From assembly GCF_029910095.1 (NCBI RefSeq), contig NZ_CP094526.1, positions 2,046,001-2,110,000 on the forward strand: DNA of 64,000 bases. Direction: 5' to 3'. The notes under the pieces were generated by a model, which saw only the letters and a list, made by a program, of their open reading frames with translations, was not told where the DNA came from and did no database searches. Below, piece by piece: positions 1 through 11,442 of the stretch (positions within the stretch are counted from its first letter, which is position 1; every line of letters begins with the position of its first letter). Both the position numbers and the translations under genes were made by a program. This stretch comes from Bradyrhizobium sp. ISRA464 (GTDB taxonomy: Bacteria > Pseudomonadota > Alphaproteobacteria > Rhizobiales > Xanthobacteraceae).

Positions 1-850
1 CGTGATCGAGATCGTTCGCACTGATCTCGCCGCGCTCGAGCGCGCGAATCCAGAACTTGCGCTCGGAGTCATTGCCGCGACGGAAGGCGAACACCACCGG
101 CAGCGTGATCTTGCCCTCGCGGAAATCGTCGCCGACATTCTTGCCGAGCTTGGCGGACTTGCCGCCATAGTCGAGCACGTCGTCGACGAGCTGGAAGGCG
201 ATGCCGAGATTCATGCCGACCGAGCGGCAGGCGGTCTGCTCTGCCTTGGGCCGGTTGGCGATCACGGGGCCGACCTCGCAGGCCGCGGCGAACAGCTCGG
301 CGGTCTTGCCCCTGATCACGGCGAGATATTCGTCCTCGGTGGTCGCGGTGTTCTTGGCCGCCGCAAGCTGCATCACCTCGCCCTCGGCGATGGTGGCGGC
401 GGCGGCCGACAGAATGTCGAGCGCGCGCAGCGAGCCGACCTCGACCATCATGCGGAAGGCCTGGCCGAGCAGGAAGTCGCCGACCAGCACGCTCGCCTCG
501 TTGCCCCACAGCATGCGGGCCGAGAGCTTGCCGCGGCGCAGTTCGCTCTCGTCGACCACGTCGTCATGCAGCAGCGTCGCGGTGTGCATGAATTCGACTG
601 CGGCGGCGAGCTTGATATGGCCGTCGCCGGAATAGTCGGAGAGCTGGGCCATCGCCAAGGTGAGCATCGGGCGCAGCCGTTTTCCCCCGGAGGAGATCAG
701 ATGATTGGCGACCTCGGGGATCATGGTGACCTCGGAGCCGGTCCGCGAAATGATCGTCGCGTTGACGCGCTCCATGTCGGCGGCGACAAGCCCCACCAGC
801 CCGTCGATCGAAGCATTGGACGGGCTTTCAAAGGGTACAATAACCGCCAC
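1..850 (-). CDS. polyprenyl (trans-isoprenyl) diphosphate synthase, C-terminus off window
   Basis: Makes the long isoprenoid chain of ubiquinone by adding isopentenyl diphosphate to an allylic diphosphate. The reverse-strand translation shows SSGGKRLRPML and the first Asp-rich motif HDDVVDES (about residues 95-102), then FQLVDDVLDYGG, the second Asp-rich motif, followed by GKNVGDDFREGK. About 283 residues are visible; the last 40-60 lie left of the window. The GTG start at 850 was chosen because GGAG sits 6 bases upstream and the family N-terminus VAVIVPFE fits. It is divergent from the DUF2007 gene. Chain length (C40 or C50) cannot be read from the sequence, so no symbol is given. Confidence 0.9.
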   Translation of the reverse strand, partial: MAVIVPFESPSNASIDGLVGLVAADMERVNATIISRTGSEVTMIPEVANHLISSGGKRLRPMLTLAMAQLSDYSGDGHIKLAAAVEFMHTATLLHDDVVDESELRRGKLSARMLWGNEASVLVGDFLLGQAFRMMVEVGSLRALDILSAAAATIAEGEVMQLAAAKNTATTEDEYLAVIRGKTAELFAAACEVGPVIANRPKAEQTACRSVGMNLGIAFQLVDDVLDYGGKSAKLGKNVGDDFREGKITLPVVFAFRRGNDSERKFWIRALERGEISANDLDH

Positions 851-985
851 GCTGGTCTCCAATTTTGCCGAATTCGCACTATCCTCAGCTATAACATTAG
901 AAACTGCGCGGTGAAGCGGCAAGGCCACGAAGTTGTTGACATGTGTTGCCGCGTCAGCACAGCCGGGTTCAGAGGAGAGCGTGAT

Positions 986-1213
986 TTGCGGGAATTGGTT
1001 CGAACCAACGACATGGTGCTGGTTTCCGCGGTCGGCGCGCTGCTCGACAGCGCTAACATCCATCACCTGGTGCTCGACCAGAACATGAGCATCATCGAGG
1101 GCTCGCTCGGCGTGCTGCCACGCCGGATCCTGGTGCATGAGGACGACAACCACCAGGCGCGCCAGCTTCTGACCGAGGCCGGCCTTGGCCATGAATTGCG
1201 GACCGATGAGTAG
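986..1213 (+). CDS. DUF2007 putative signal-transducing small protein
   Basis: A 75-residue protein beginning with the pattern RELVRTNDMVLVSAVGALL and containing HLVLDQNMSIIEGSLG, then LPRRILVHEDD; this matches the DUF2007 family. The molecular function is unknown. The start appears to be TTG at 986: GGAGAG lies 6-7 bases upstream (974-979) and the family N-terminus fits; no ATG is well placed. Its stop overlaps the start of the next gene by 8 bases, so the two are probably translationally coupled. Confidence 0.75.
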   Translation: MRELVRTNDMVLVSAVGALLDSANIHHLVLDQNMSIIEGSLGVLPRRILVHEDDNHQARQLLTEAGLGHELRTDE

Positions 1214-1973
1214 TCCGGCCACTGATGTCACCGAGGATGGATTCCTCGGCGGGCAATTGCGGTTGCGGCAGCCGCGCAGCGGTCATCGCGCCGGCCATGA
1301 CGCGATCCTGCTCGCCGCGGCCACGCCGGCGCGGTCGGGCGATCGCGTCGTCGATCTCGGTTCCGGCGTCGGCGCGGCGGGGCTGGCCGTGGCACGACGG
1401 ATCAGCGGAATCGATCTCGCACTGGTCGAAATCGACCCAACCCTGGCTGAGCTCGCGCGGAATAATGCCAGCGCCAACGCGATCATGGCCGACGTGGTCG
1501 TGCTCGATGTCGAGGCCGAGGCGTCGACGTTCGCCGCAGCCGGGCTCGGGCCCGATAGTGCCGATGTCGTGCTGATGAATCCGCCCTTCAACGATCCGGC
1601 CAGGCATCGCGCCTCGCCGGACAGCGTGCGGGAGCGCGCCCATGTCGCGACCACGACGACGCTGGAGAGCTGGGTTCATGTCGCGCGGCGGATTCTCAAG
1701 TCGAACGGGCGGCTTGCGATGATCTGGCGGGCCGACGGGATCGCCGAGGTTTTGGGCGCGCTCGGTCGCGGCTTTGGCAGCGTCGAGATCCTGCCCGTTC
1801 ACGCCGACGCGACGTCACCGGCGATCCGCATCCTGGTTCGCGCCACCAAGGGCGGACGGGCACCGACGCGGCTCCATGCCGCGCTGCTGCTCAATGATCA
1901 ATCAGGCATGCCCAACAAATGGGTGCAGGGAATTTTGGCTGGAAAGGAAGGATTGCCGATGGCGCGGCCGTAA
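1206..1973 (+). CDS. TrmN6-like tRNA1(Val) adenine-N6 methyltransferase
   Basis: A 255-residue Rossmann-fold SAM methyltransferase. Motif I is VVDLGSGVGAAGL (about residues 46-58), an acidic SAM-ribose position follows in ALVEIDP, and the catalytic NPPF motif of N6-adenine/glutamine methyltransferases appears in VVLMNPPFNDP. The RQPRSGHRAGHDAILLAA N-terminus is typical of the YfiC/TrmN6 group, which methylates A37 of tRNA1(Val). The ATG at 1206 overlaps the DUF2007 stop. The tRNA target is inferred from the family; another N6-adenine substrate is possible. Confidence 0.8.
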   Translation: MSSPATDVTEDGFLGGQLRLRQPRSGHRAGHDAILLAAATPARSGDRVVDLGSGVGAAGLAVARRISGIDLALVEIDPTLAELARNNASANAIMADVVVLDVEAEASTFAAAGLGPDSADVVLMNPPFNDPARHRASPDSVRERAHVATTTTLESWVHVARRILKSNGRLAMIWRADGIAEVLGALGRGFGSVEILPVHADATSPAIRILVRATKGGRAPTRLHAALLLNDQSGMPNKWVQGILAGKEGLPMARP

Positions 1974-2011
1974 CGAGCAGGTCCGCTACCCGCGCCCTCA
2001 TTGGCTCGGCC

Positions 2012-2110
2012 TTATTGCGGAGCCGTTTCCGACTGCCGCTCCGGCCTGGACGTGAAATGGATCGCGGTGAGGAGTGTACCGATCAGCAAAATCAGCAGAT
2101 AGATCTTCAT
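2012..2110 (-). CDS. 32-residue single-pass membrane protein
   Basis: Short reading frame starting MKIYLLILLIGTLLTAIHF, one hydrophobic segment followed by a polar tail. GGAGAG lies 8 bases upstream of the ATG, and the gene occupies the otherwise empty gap between the methyltransferase and the S49 peptidase. The family is not recognised; function unknown. The good Shine-Dalgarno and clear membrane segment argue that it is real. Confidence 0.55.
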   Translation of the reverse strand: MKIYLLILLIGTLLTAIHFTSRPERQSETAPQ

Positions 2111-2219
2111 GTCGCTCTCTCCGCTGCGCATTGCAGCCCCAACGGACACAATGCAAAACGCGTTCCGTGCTTTCCAATGACAGTGGCGTGATAAGAAGTG
2201 GTTAATTCGAGGTAACGGC

Positions 2220-3131
2220 ATGAGTGAACAAACAAGTGATCGCGCAGCGAAGCCGGGACTGGTCGAGCGGATGCAGGACATCCTTCCGGCGCGGTTCAGG
2301 CGCGGCGTGGCCGTCGTGCCGGTGGTGCGGCTATCCGGCGTGATCGGCGCGGTGACCCCGCTGCGGCCAGGCATGACGCTCGCCGGCGTCGCCAAGCTGC
2401 TGGAGCGCGCCTTCGGCACTCGGAATGCCAAGGCGGTGGCGCTGGTGATTAACTCGCCGGGCGGCTCGCCGGTGCAGTCCCGGCAGATCTACCTGCGCAT
2501 CCGCCAATTGGCCGCGGAGAAGAAGCTGCCGGTGCTGGTGTTCGTCGAGGATGTCGCGGCTTCCGGCGGCTACATGATCGCCTGCGCGGGCGACGAGATC
2601 TATTGCGACCCGTCCTCGATCCTGGGTTCGATCGGCGTGGTCGGTGGCAGCTTCGGCCTGGAGGGATTGATCAAGAAGATCGGGGTGGAGCGGCGGCTCT
2701 ACACAGCGGGCAGCCACAAGGCGATGCTCGATCCGTTCCTGCCCGAGAACCCCGACGATGTGGCCCGGCTCAAGGCGATCCAGCGCGAGATCCACGCGAT
2801 CTTCATCGCGCTGGTCAGGCAGAGCCGCGGCGGCCGCCTGAACGGCGCCGACGACGTGCTGTTCACCGGCGAGTACTGGGCGGGCGAGACCGCAGTTGGC
2901 CTGGGGCTCGCGGACGGTATCGGCGATCTCCGCTCGACGCTGCGTGCCCGCTACGGCGACAAGGTGCTGACGCCGGTGATCGCGCCCGCAAGCGGCATGC
3001 TGTCAGGGCTGCTCGGTCGCCGGGCCCCCGGGGCGGGGGCGCTGGCCGGGCTCGACGGATTCGGCGGCTTGCCGGAGGAACTGATCTCGGCGCTGGAAAC
3101 CAGGGCGATTTGGGCCCGATTCGGGTTCTGA
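2220..3131 (+). CDS. S49-family (SppA/SohB-like) serine peptidase
   Basis: A 303-residue protein with the S49 Ser-Lys dyad: Ser115 in DVAASGGYMIA and Lys167 in YTAGSHKAMLDPF. The clan signatures LVINSPGGSPVQS (oxyanion region) and DPSSILGSIGVVGG are intact. Length fits the short SohB/SppA36 type rather than the duplicated 67 kDa SppA. No obvious N-terminal signal or transmembrane segment is seen, unlike many SppA proteins, so it may be cytosolic or membrane-peripheral. Likely role: degrading signal-peptide remnants or membrane-associated peptides. Confidence 0.9.
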   Translation: MSEQTSDRAAKPGLVERMQDILPARFRRGVAVVPVVRLSGVIGAVTPLRPGMTLAGVAKLLERAFGTRNAKAVALVINSPGGSPVQSRQIYLRIRQLAAEKKLPVLVFVEDVAASGGYMIACAGDEIYCDPSSILGSIGVVGGSFGLEGLIKKIGVERRLYTAGSHKAMLDPFLPENPDDVARLKAIQREIHAIFIALVRQSRGGRLNGADDVLFTGEYWAGETAVGLGLADGIGDLRSTLRARYGDKVLTPVIAPASGMLSGLLGRRAPGAGALAGLDGFGGLPEELISALETRAIWARFGF

Positions 3132-3247
3132 ACACGTGGATTTGAGCGCGCCATTTGGCCCCAAAAGTGCGATTGCGGCGCAGGCCGGCTTGGGCGAGAA
3201 TGCCGTTCATTGGGGGCCTGACCGACGTGAACGACAAGGATCGACCG

Positions 3248-3439
3248 ATGCCGCCGCTGATCGCATTTGCAGGCGTCCTGGGTGGCCTGGCCGTGGTCCG
3301 CTGGGCCTACAGGACGGCCGTCCGGATCAACCAGGAACTGGAAGAGGCGCGGCTTGCCCGCGTGGCCGAAGCCGCGCGCGCGAGCGAAATCAAGACCCTG
3401 CGCCGCGACCCCGTGACCGGGGCCTATCGCCCGGGCTAG
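3248..3439 (+). CDS. 63-residue conserved small membrane protein
   Basis: Starts MPPLIAFAGVLGGLAVVRWA (one hydrophobic helix), then a charged, probably helical middle rich in Glu, Arg and Ala, and ends RRDPVTGAYRPG. The start at 3248 is chosen over upstream ATGs because AAGGA lies 7 bases before it and upstream residues look like untranslated leader. It lies between the S49 peptidase and glyQ, followed by a repeat. Function unknown. Confidence 0.65.
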   Translation: MPPLIAFAGVLGGLAVVRWAYRTAVRINQELEEARLARVAEAARASEIKTLRRDPVTGAYRPG

Positions 3440-3474
3440 GGCTTGGATCTCCCCAATTTGTCACACAGGGATTG

Positions 3475-3624
3475 CTCTCCCTCTCCCGCTTGCGGGGGAG
3501 GGTCGGGTGGGGGCTCTCTCCACGGTCGTATCGTGAAGAGAGCCCCCACCCGGATCGCATCCAGGATGCGATCCGGCCTAAGAGCGAGTTTCGCTCGTCT
3601 CGACCCCCGCAAGGGGGAGAGGTG
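3475..3624. repeat. palindromic intergenic repeat, copy 1 of 3
   Basis: Imperfect palindromic element. It has outer arms CCTCTCCCGCTTGCGGGG and CCCCCGCAAGGGGGAGAGG, a GGGTGGGGGCTCTC / GAGAGCCCCCACCC pair, and an inner GGATCGCATC / GATGCGATCC hairpin. Two related copies occur at 29063-29192 and 61696-61827. It fills most of the gap upstream of glyQ. No coding potential is credible. Confidence 0.85.
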
Positions 3625-3725
3625 ACGAGAGCCCACCGAAACAGCTGGCATCGCCTTGATTCCATTGGCCGCCGCCGATACGGTCCCGCGCGCTTCACAC
3701 CCCCCTCGCGAGACCTTTACTGACG

Positions 3726-4661
3726 ATGGACGCCCTGCCTGACCACATGCGCCCGGAACGTTCGTTCCAGGGCTTCATCCTCGCTCTCCAGCGTTTCTGG
3801 GCCGAGCAGGGGTGCGTCATCCTGCAGCCCTATGACATGGAAATGGGCGCCGGCACCTTCCATCCCGCCACCACCTTGCGCGCGCTGGGACCGAAGCCCT
3901 GGAACGCGGCCTATGTGCAGCCCTCGCGGCGGCCCAAGGACGGCCGTTACGGGGAAAACCCCAACCGGATGCAGCACTATTACCAGTTCCAGGTGATCAT
4001 GAAGCCGTCGCCGCCGAACCTTCAGGACCTGTACCTGAAGTCGCTCGCCGCGATCGGCATCGATTCCGCCGTCCATGACATCCGCTTCGTCGAGGACGAC
4101 TGGGAGAGCCCGACGCTGGGCGCCTGGGGCCTGGGGTGGGAGTGCTGGTGCGACGGCATGGAGGTCAGCCAGTTCACCTATTTCCAGCAGGTCGCCGGTG
4201 TCGAATGCGCGCCGGTGTCCGGCGAGCTCACCTACGGGCTCGAGCGTCTCGCGATGTATGTGCAGGGCGTCGACCGCGTCTACGACCTCAACTTCAACGG
4301 CCGCGAGGGCGCGGAGAAGGTCACCTATGGCGACGTGTTCCTGCAGGCCGAGCAGGAATATTCGCGGCACAATTTCGAATATGCCGACACTGCGATGCTA
4401 TTCGAGCAGTTCAGGATGGCGGAGGACGCCTGCAAGAAATATCTCGCCGCCGGCTGGCGCGAGAGCAGCAATCAAAAGGAACATCTGATGGCCTTGCCAG
4501 CCTATGACCAGTGCATCAAGGCGAGCCATGTGTTCAACCTGCTCGACGCCCGTGGCGTGATCTCGGTGACCGAGCGGCAGAGCTACATCATGCGCGTGCG
4601 CGAGCTGGCGAAGGCCTGCGGCGAGGCGTGGGTCCACACCGAAGCGGGCAGGGCGATCTGA
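3726..4661 (+). CDS. glyQ: glycyl-tRNA synthetase alpha subunit
   Basis: A 311-residue subunit of the bacterial alpha2-beta2 glycyl-tRNA synthetase; it carries the class II catalytic core that forms glycyl-adenylate. Family hallmarks include [20 protein letters not shown] near the N-terminus, [19 protein letters not shown] (motif 2 region), HYYQFQV and [14 protein letters not shown] (motif 3). The stop overlaps the glyS ATG by one base (TGATG), so subunit synthesis is probably coupled. Confidence 0.97.
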   Translation: MDALPDHMRPERSFQGFILALQRFWAEQGCVILQPYDMEMGAGTFHPATTLRALGPKPWNAAYVQPSRRPKDGRYGENPNRMQHYYQFQVIMKPSPPNLQDLYLKSLAAIGIDSAVHDIRFVEDDWESPTLGAWGLGWECWCDGMEVSQFTYFQQVAGVECAPVSGELTYGLERLAMYVQGVDRVYDLNFNGREGAEKVTYGDVFLQAEQEYSRHNFEYADTAMLFEQFRMAEDACKKYLAAGWRESSNQKEHLMALPAYDQCIKASHVFNLLDARGVISVTERQSYIMRVRELAKACGEAWVHTEAGRAI

Positions 4662-6847
4662 TGCCCGATCTTCTCCTCGAGCTGTTTTCCGAAGAAATCC
4701 CCGCGCGCATGCAGGCCAAGGCGGCGGACGATCTGCGCCGCATGGTGACCGACAAGCTGGTCGCCGAAGGCCTCGTCTACGAGGGCGCGAAGGCGTTCGC
4801 GACTCCGCGGCGGCTTGCGCTGACAGTGCACGGTGTCCCCACGCGCCAGCCCGACCTGAAGGAAGAGCGCCGCGGCCCGCGCGTCGGCGGCCCCGAGCCC
4901 GCGATCCAGGGATTTTTGAAGGCGACCGGCCTGTCTTCGATCAGCGAAGCCAAGATCCAACACGACAAGAAGGGCGACTTCTACATCGCGCTGATCGAGA
5001 AGCCCGGCCGTCCTGCGATCGACGTGATCGCGGAGATGCTGCCGGTGATCATCCGCACCTTCCCCTGGCCGAAATCGATGCGCTGGGGCACGCGCTCGGC
5101 CAAATCGGGCTCGCTCACCTGGGTGCGCCCGCTGCATGCGATCACCGCGACCTTCGGGCTCGAGACCGAAGAACCCGACGTGGTGAAATTCTCCGTCGAC
5201 GGCATCGAGGCCGGGCAGACCACCTTCGGTCATCGCTTCATGGCGCCGGGCCCGATCCCGGTGCGCCGCTTCGCGGACTATGAGGCCAAGCTGCTCGACG
5301 CCAAGGTCGTGGTCGACCCCGAGCGGCGCAAGGACGCCATTCTGACCGATGCGAAGCAATTGGCCTTCGCGCAAGGCTATGAACTGGTCGAGGACCAGGT
5401 TCTGCTCGACGAGGTCTCCGGCCTCGTCGAATGGCCGGTCGTGCTGATGGGCTCGTTCGACAAGGAGTTCCTGTCGATCCCCGACGAGGTGATCCGCGCC
5501 ACCATCCGCAACAACCAGAAATGCTTCGTGGTGCGCGATCCCAAGACTGGGAAGCTCGCCAACAAGTTCATCCTGACCGCCAACATCGAGGCGACCGACG
5601 GCGGCAAGACCATCATCGGCGGCAACGAGCGCGTGATCCGCGCGCGACTGTCGGACGCAAAGTTCTTCTACGAGACCGACCTCAAGACCAAGCTCGAGAG
5701 CCGGCTGCCGAAGTTCGAACAGATCGTGTTCCACGAGAAGCTCGGCACGCAGGCCGAGCGGATCAAGCGGATCGAGCGGCTCGCGGCCGAGATCGCGCCG
5801 TTGGTCGGCGCCGATGTCGAGAAGACCGAACGCGCGGCGCGGCTGGCGAAGGCGGATCTGTTGACCGAGGTGGTCGGCGAATTCCCCGAGCTGCAGGGCC
5901 TGATGGGCAAGTACTACGCGCTGGCGCAGGGCGAGGATGCCTCCGTCGCCGCCGCAAGCGAAGAGCACTGGAAGCCGCAGGGGCCCACCGATCGTGTGCC
6001 GACGGATGCAGTGAGCGTCGCGGTGGCGCTGGCGGACAAGCTCGACACGCTGGTTGGGTTTTGGGCGATCGACGAGAAGCCGACAGGGTCGAAGGACCCC
6101 TATGCGCTGCGCCGTGCGGCACTGGGTGTAATTAGGCTGGTAGTAGACAATCAGCTTCGCCTCGCCTTCGGTACGCTACTTGACCATCAGTTTGAGGGGA
6201 TTGATCTAGCAAATGCGCAGAAAGAAGCTGCAAAGACCCTCGGAATCACTGGTGGCGCAATGGCTGCCGCGGTCGGCCGGCGAGAGATCTCATTCGGCGG
6301 ACGATTTTTGGACGAACGGACCGTAAATCTCCTCGTCTTCTTCGCTGACCGTCTGAAGGTGCAGCTCCGCGACCAGGGCGCACGTCACGACCTCGTCGAC
6401 GCCGTGTTCTCGCTCGGCGGTCAGGACGATCTCCTGCTCGTCGTCCGCCGCGTCGAGGCGCTCGGAAAATTCCTCGACAGCGACGACGGCAAGAACCTGC
6501 TTGCCGGCACCAAACGCGCCAGCAACATCCTCGCCATCGAGGAGAGGAGGGACAAGCGGACCTTCGACGGCGCGCCCGATGCCGCGTTGTACAAGCTCGA
6601 CGAGGAGAAGGCGCTGGCGAAGGCAATCGACCAGGCGAAGAGCGAAGCCTCCGCCGCGGTCGCGCAGGAGGATTTTGCCGCCGCGATGAGCGCGATGGCA
6701 AAACTCCGTCCGGCGGTCGATGCGTTCTTCGACAAGGTCAAGGTCAATGACGATGACCCGAAAGTCCGCGAAAACCGCCTGAAGCTACTCAATGAGATCC
6801 GCGCCGCGACCCGTGCGGTTGCCGACTTCTCCAGGATCGAGGGCTGA
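4661..6847 (+). CDS. glyS: glycyl-tRNA synthetase beta subunit
   Basis: A 728-residue beta subunit, needed for tRNA recognition and aminoacylation with GlyQ. It starts [17 protein letters not shown], and contains [13 protein letters not shown] and [13 protein letters not shown], followed by the C-terminal anticodon-binding-like region ending in DFSRIEG. The start at 4661 overlaps the glyQ stop. Residues about 487-563 (6121-6350) have lower GC and codon choice unlike the rest (GTA, CTA, ATT, AGG clustered), and the sequence there looks divergent, while both flanks are normal; the frame stays open. This could be a recombined or fast-evolving loop. Confidence 0.95.
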   Translation: MPDLLLELFSEEIPARMQAKAADDLRRMVTDKLVAEGLVYEGAKAFATPRRLALTVHGVPTRQPDLKEERRGPRVGGPEPAIQGFLKATGLSSISEAKIQHDKKGDFYIALIEKPGRPAIDVIAEMLPVIIRTFPWPKSMRWGTRSAKSGSLTWVRPLHAITATFGLETEEPDVVKFSVDGIEAGQTTFGHRFMAPGPIPVRRFADYEAKLLDAKVVVDPERRKDAILTDAKQLAFAQGYELVEDQVLLDEVSGLVEWPVVLMGSFDKEFLSIPDEVIRATIRNNQKCFVVRDPKTGKLANKFILTANIEATDGGKTIIGGNERVIRARLSDAKFFYETDLKTKLESRLPKFEQIVFHEKLGTQAERIKRIERLAAEIAPLVGADVEKTERAARLAKADLLTEVVGEFPELQGLMGKYYALAQGEDASVAAASEEHWKPQGPTDRVPTDAVSVAVALADKLDTLVGFWAIDEKPTGSKDPYALRRAALGVIRLVVDNQLRLAFGTLLDHQFEGIDLANAQKEAAKTLGITGGAMAAAVGRREISFGGRFLDERTVNLLVFFADRLKVQLRDQGARHDLVDAVFSLGGQDDLLLVVRRVEALGKFLDSDDGKNLLAGTKRASNILAIEERRDKRTFDGAPDAALYKLDEEKALAKAIDQAKSEASAAVAQEDFAAAMSAMAKLRPAVDAFFDKVKVNDDDPKVRENRLKLLNEIRAATRAVADFSRIEG

Positions 6848-6850
6848 TCG

Positions 6851-7450
6851 ATGGATCGCGCGACGCTTGCCGCTTACGACAAGGAGGCGGCGGCGTTTGC
6901 GCAGGACTGGCACGAGCAGCCGGCGCCGGTCGACCTGCAAGAGATCGTCGCGCGCTTCTTTATCAGGGGCGGTTCAACCGCCGATATCGGCTGCGGCAGC
7001 GGTCGAGAGGTGGCGTGGCTGAATGCCAATGGCTTCCCGGCGCAAGGCTACGACGCCTCAGAGGGTCTGCTCTCTGAAGCCCGCACGCGCTATCCGCAAT
7101 TGCGCTTTACCCGCGCTGAACTGCCTGAGGTGCGCGGCATCGCGGCCAACAGCTTTGACAATGTGCTGTGCGAGACCGTGATCATGCATCTCGATCGCGC
7201 GCTGATCGCGCCGTCGGTCCGCCGCATGCTCGACATCGTGAAGCCCGGCGGCATCTTCTATCTGAGCTGGCGCGTGACCGAGAACGACGACCTGCGTGAT
7301 GCGCACGGCCGGCTCTACGCGGCATTCGATGCGGCCGAGGTGCGGGCGGAATTGGCGGCAGCCGAGACGCTGCTCGACCAGGAGGTCGTCAGCGCATCGT
7401 CCGGCAAGGTCGTTCAGCGGATCGTCGTACGGAAGGAAGGGGGCAACTGA
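6851..7450 (+). CDS. class I SAM-dependent methyltransferase
   Basis: A 199-residue protein with motif I TADIGCGSGREVAWL (about residues 44-58), the acidic motif GYDASEGLL, and a post-I region FDNVLCETVIMHL followed by KPGGIFYLSWRV. It resembles Methyltransf_11/25-type small-molecule methyltransferases. It begins 3 bases after the glyS stop, so it is cotranscribed with glyQS. Substrate unknown. Confidence 0.85.
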   Translation: MDRATLAAYDKEAAAFAQDWHEQPAPVDLQEIVARFFIRGGSTADIGCGSGREVAWLNANGFPAQGYDASEGLLSEARTRYPQLRFTRAELPEVRGIAANSFDNVLCETVIMHLDRALIAPSVRRMLDIVKPGGIFYLSWRVTENDDLRDAHGRLYAAFDAAEVRAELAAAETLLDQEVVSASSGKVVQRIVVRKEGGN

Positions 7451-7486
7451 TCATTAGAAAAAGCGGAACACCCCCGCAGGGGAACA

Positions 7487-7523
7487 AAAGCCCCGCCTGG
7501 AGGGGAGGGCCAAGCGGGGCTTT
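7487..7523. terminator. bidirectional rho-independent terminator
   Basis: AAAGCCCCGC (7487-7496) pairs perfectly with GCGGGGCTTT (7514-7523) around a 17-base loop. The A/T-flanked stem can serve the rightward glyS operon and the leftward DUF1236 gene, which converge here. Confidence 0.75.
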
Positions 7524-7663
7524 CGGGTCCGGTCGATCTTCGCGCACATGCGCCTGCGCGGCGCCCGGACTGATCGTTCAGGCTACCTTCGGGACAAGCT
7601 TCTGATCGGAAGGCCGCGCGCCACTCTCTGCTGACGCGGCCCTCCGGATCCGGATCATGTCAT

Positions 7664-8023
7664 TTAGTCGATCACCTGAACGATGCGACGTGAGCGCGGC
7701 TCGACCAGCACGGTCTCGCCGTTCACGACGGTGTAGCGATAAGGCGTCGCACCGAACCGCTGCGGTACATCGTAATAGGTCACGCCGGCTTCCGGCAGGA
7801 CGGTGCCGACCACGACGCGATCAGGGATGGTGTAGTTCGGCACGCGCTCGCGCACGATGTATTCGCGGAACGCCGGACGCTGCTCGACCGCGATCCCTTC
7901 GTCAGCCTCGACTGCCACCGGAGGACCACCGCGGACGATGCCGACAGTCTGGGCCTGTGCGGCAACAGGCGGCACCGTGATTGCAGCAGCAACGGCTGCA
8001 ACGGTCAGTATTCTGTTTCGCAT
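7664..8023 (-). CDS. DUF1236-type secreted protein
   Basis: A 119-residue protein with an N-terminal signal peptide (MRNRILTVAAVAAAITVPP, cleavage near AQAQT) and a DUF1236-like C-terminal half with FREYIVRERVPNY, VVGTVLPEAGVTYYDVP and YRYTVVNGETVLVEPRSRRIVQVI. The family is periplasmic and of unknown function. The start at 8023 is preferred to one seven codons upstream because GGAG lies 7-8 bases before it. Confidence 0.8.
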   Translation of the reverse strand: MRNRILTVAAVAAAITVPPVAAQAQTVGIVRGGPPVAVEADEGIAVEQRPAFREYIVRERVPNYTIPDRVVVGTVLPEAGVTYYDVPQRFGATPYRYTVVNGETVLVEPRSRRIVQVID

Positions 8024-8265
8024 GGGCTCGCTCCAATTTTTCACGCTGCATCACGCCGGCCTTCGCCGACGCGCATAGGGAGCCAATGCATCTGTTGTGG
8101 TGATGTTCCGGAAAAATCACGGTCATATACGCGGTATTTTCGGGCAAATTTCGTGAGTTGCGGGAACCTGTTGGCGCGCTGGGCGTCTTGATGTCGGCAC
8201 ACCGCCAGCCGATAAACGGCCCCACCCTCGATTCGATCTTCCGAAACCCAGCCGGAGAAACTTCA

Positions 8266-8421
8266 ATGGTCATCACCGCCGCGCATGTGCCTGCCATCGT
8301 GGCTTTGGTCGCGGGCATACTGATCCTGATCATGCCGCGGCTCCTGAACTTCATTGTAGCCATCTACCTCATCTTCATCGGATTGGTCGGAATGGGCCTC
8401 CTGCGCTGGCTCCACTTGTAG
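8266..8421 (+). CDS. DUF3096 small membrane protein
   Basis: A 51-residue, nearly all-hydrophobic protein with two likely membrane helices: HVPAIVALVAGILILIMPRL and FIVAIYLIFIGLVGMGLL. The ILILIMPRLLNFIVAIYLI stretch matches DUF3096. GGAG lies upstream of the ATG. Function unknown; it stands alone between the divergent DUF1236 gene and ppdK. Confidence 0.75.
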   Translation: MVITAAHVPAIVALVAGILILIMPRLLNFIVAIYLIFIGLVGMGLLRWLHL

Positions 8422-8512
8422 CGGGAAAGCGGGGTTTCGCGGCTTGCGCGGGACCCCTCAAAATGGTGTAAGGCGCGCATCTTCGACCCCTCTTTTCGGA
8501 TTGTTGTCTGAC

Positions 8513-11389
<2,877 letters not shown>

Positions 11390-11412
11390 ACGACAGGCAA
11401 TTCGGACGTGAC

Positions 11413-11440
11413 AAAGGCCGGGACGATGTCCCGGCCTTTT
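11413..11440 (+). terminator. ppdK rho-independent terminator
   Basis: AAAGGCCGGGAC (11413-11424) and GTCCCGGCCTTT (11428-11439) form a perfect 12-bp stem with a GAT loop followed by Ts. It lies 24 bases after the ppdK stop and directly abuts the 5' end of the group II intron. Confidence 0.9.
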
Positions 11441-11442
11441 CT

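Noticed and set aside
3440..3725. CRISPR-like array
   Set aside because: Repeats here are two arms of one palindromic element with no regular spacers; no cas genes anywhere in the window.
4511..4660. upstream extension of the glyS frame
   Set aside because: It is inside gly[18 protein letters not shown] at 4661 is the standard GlyS start.
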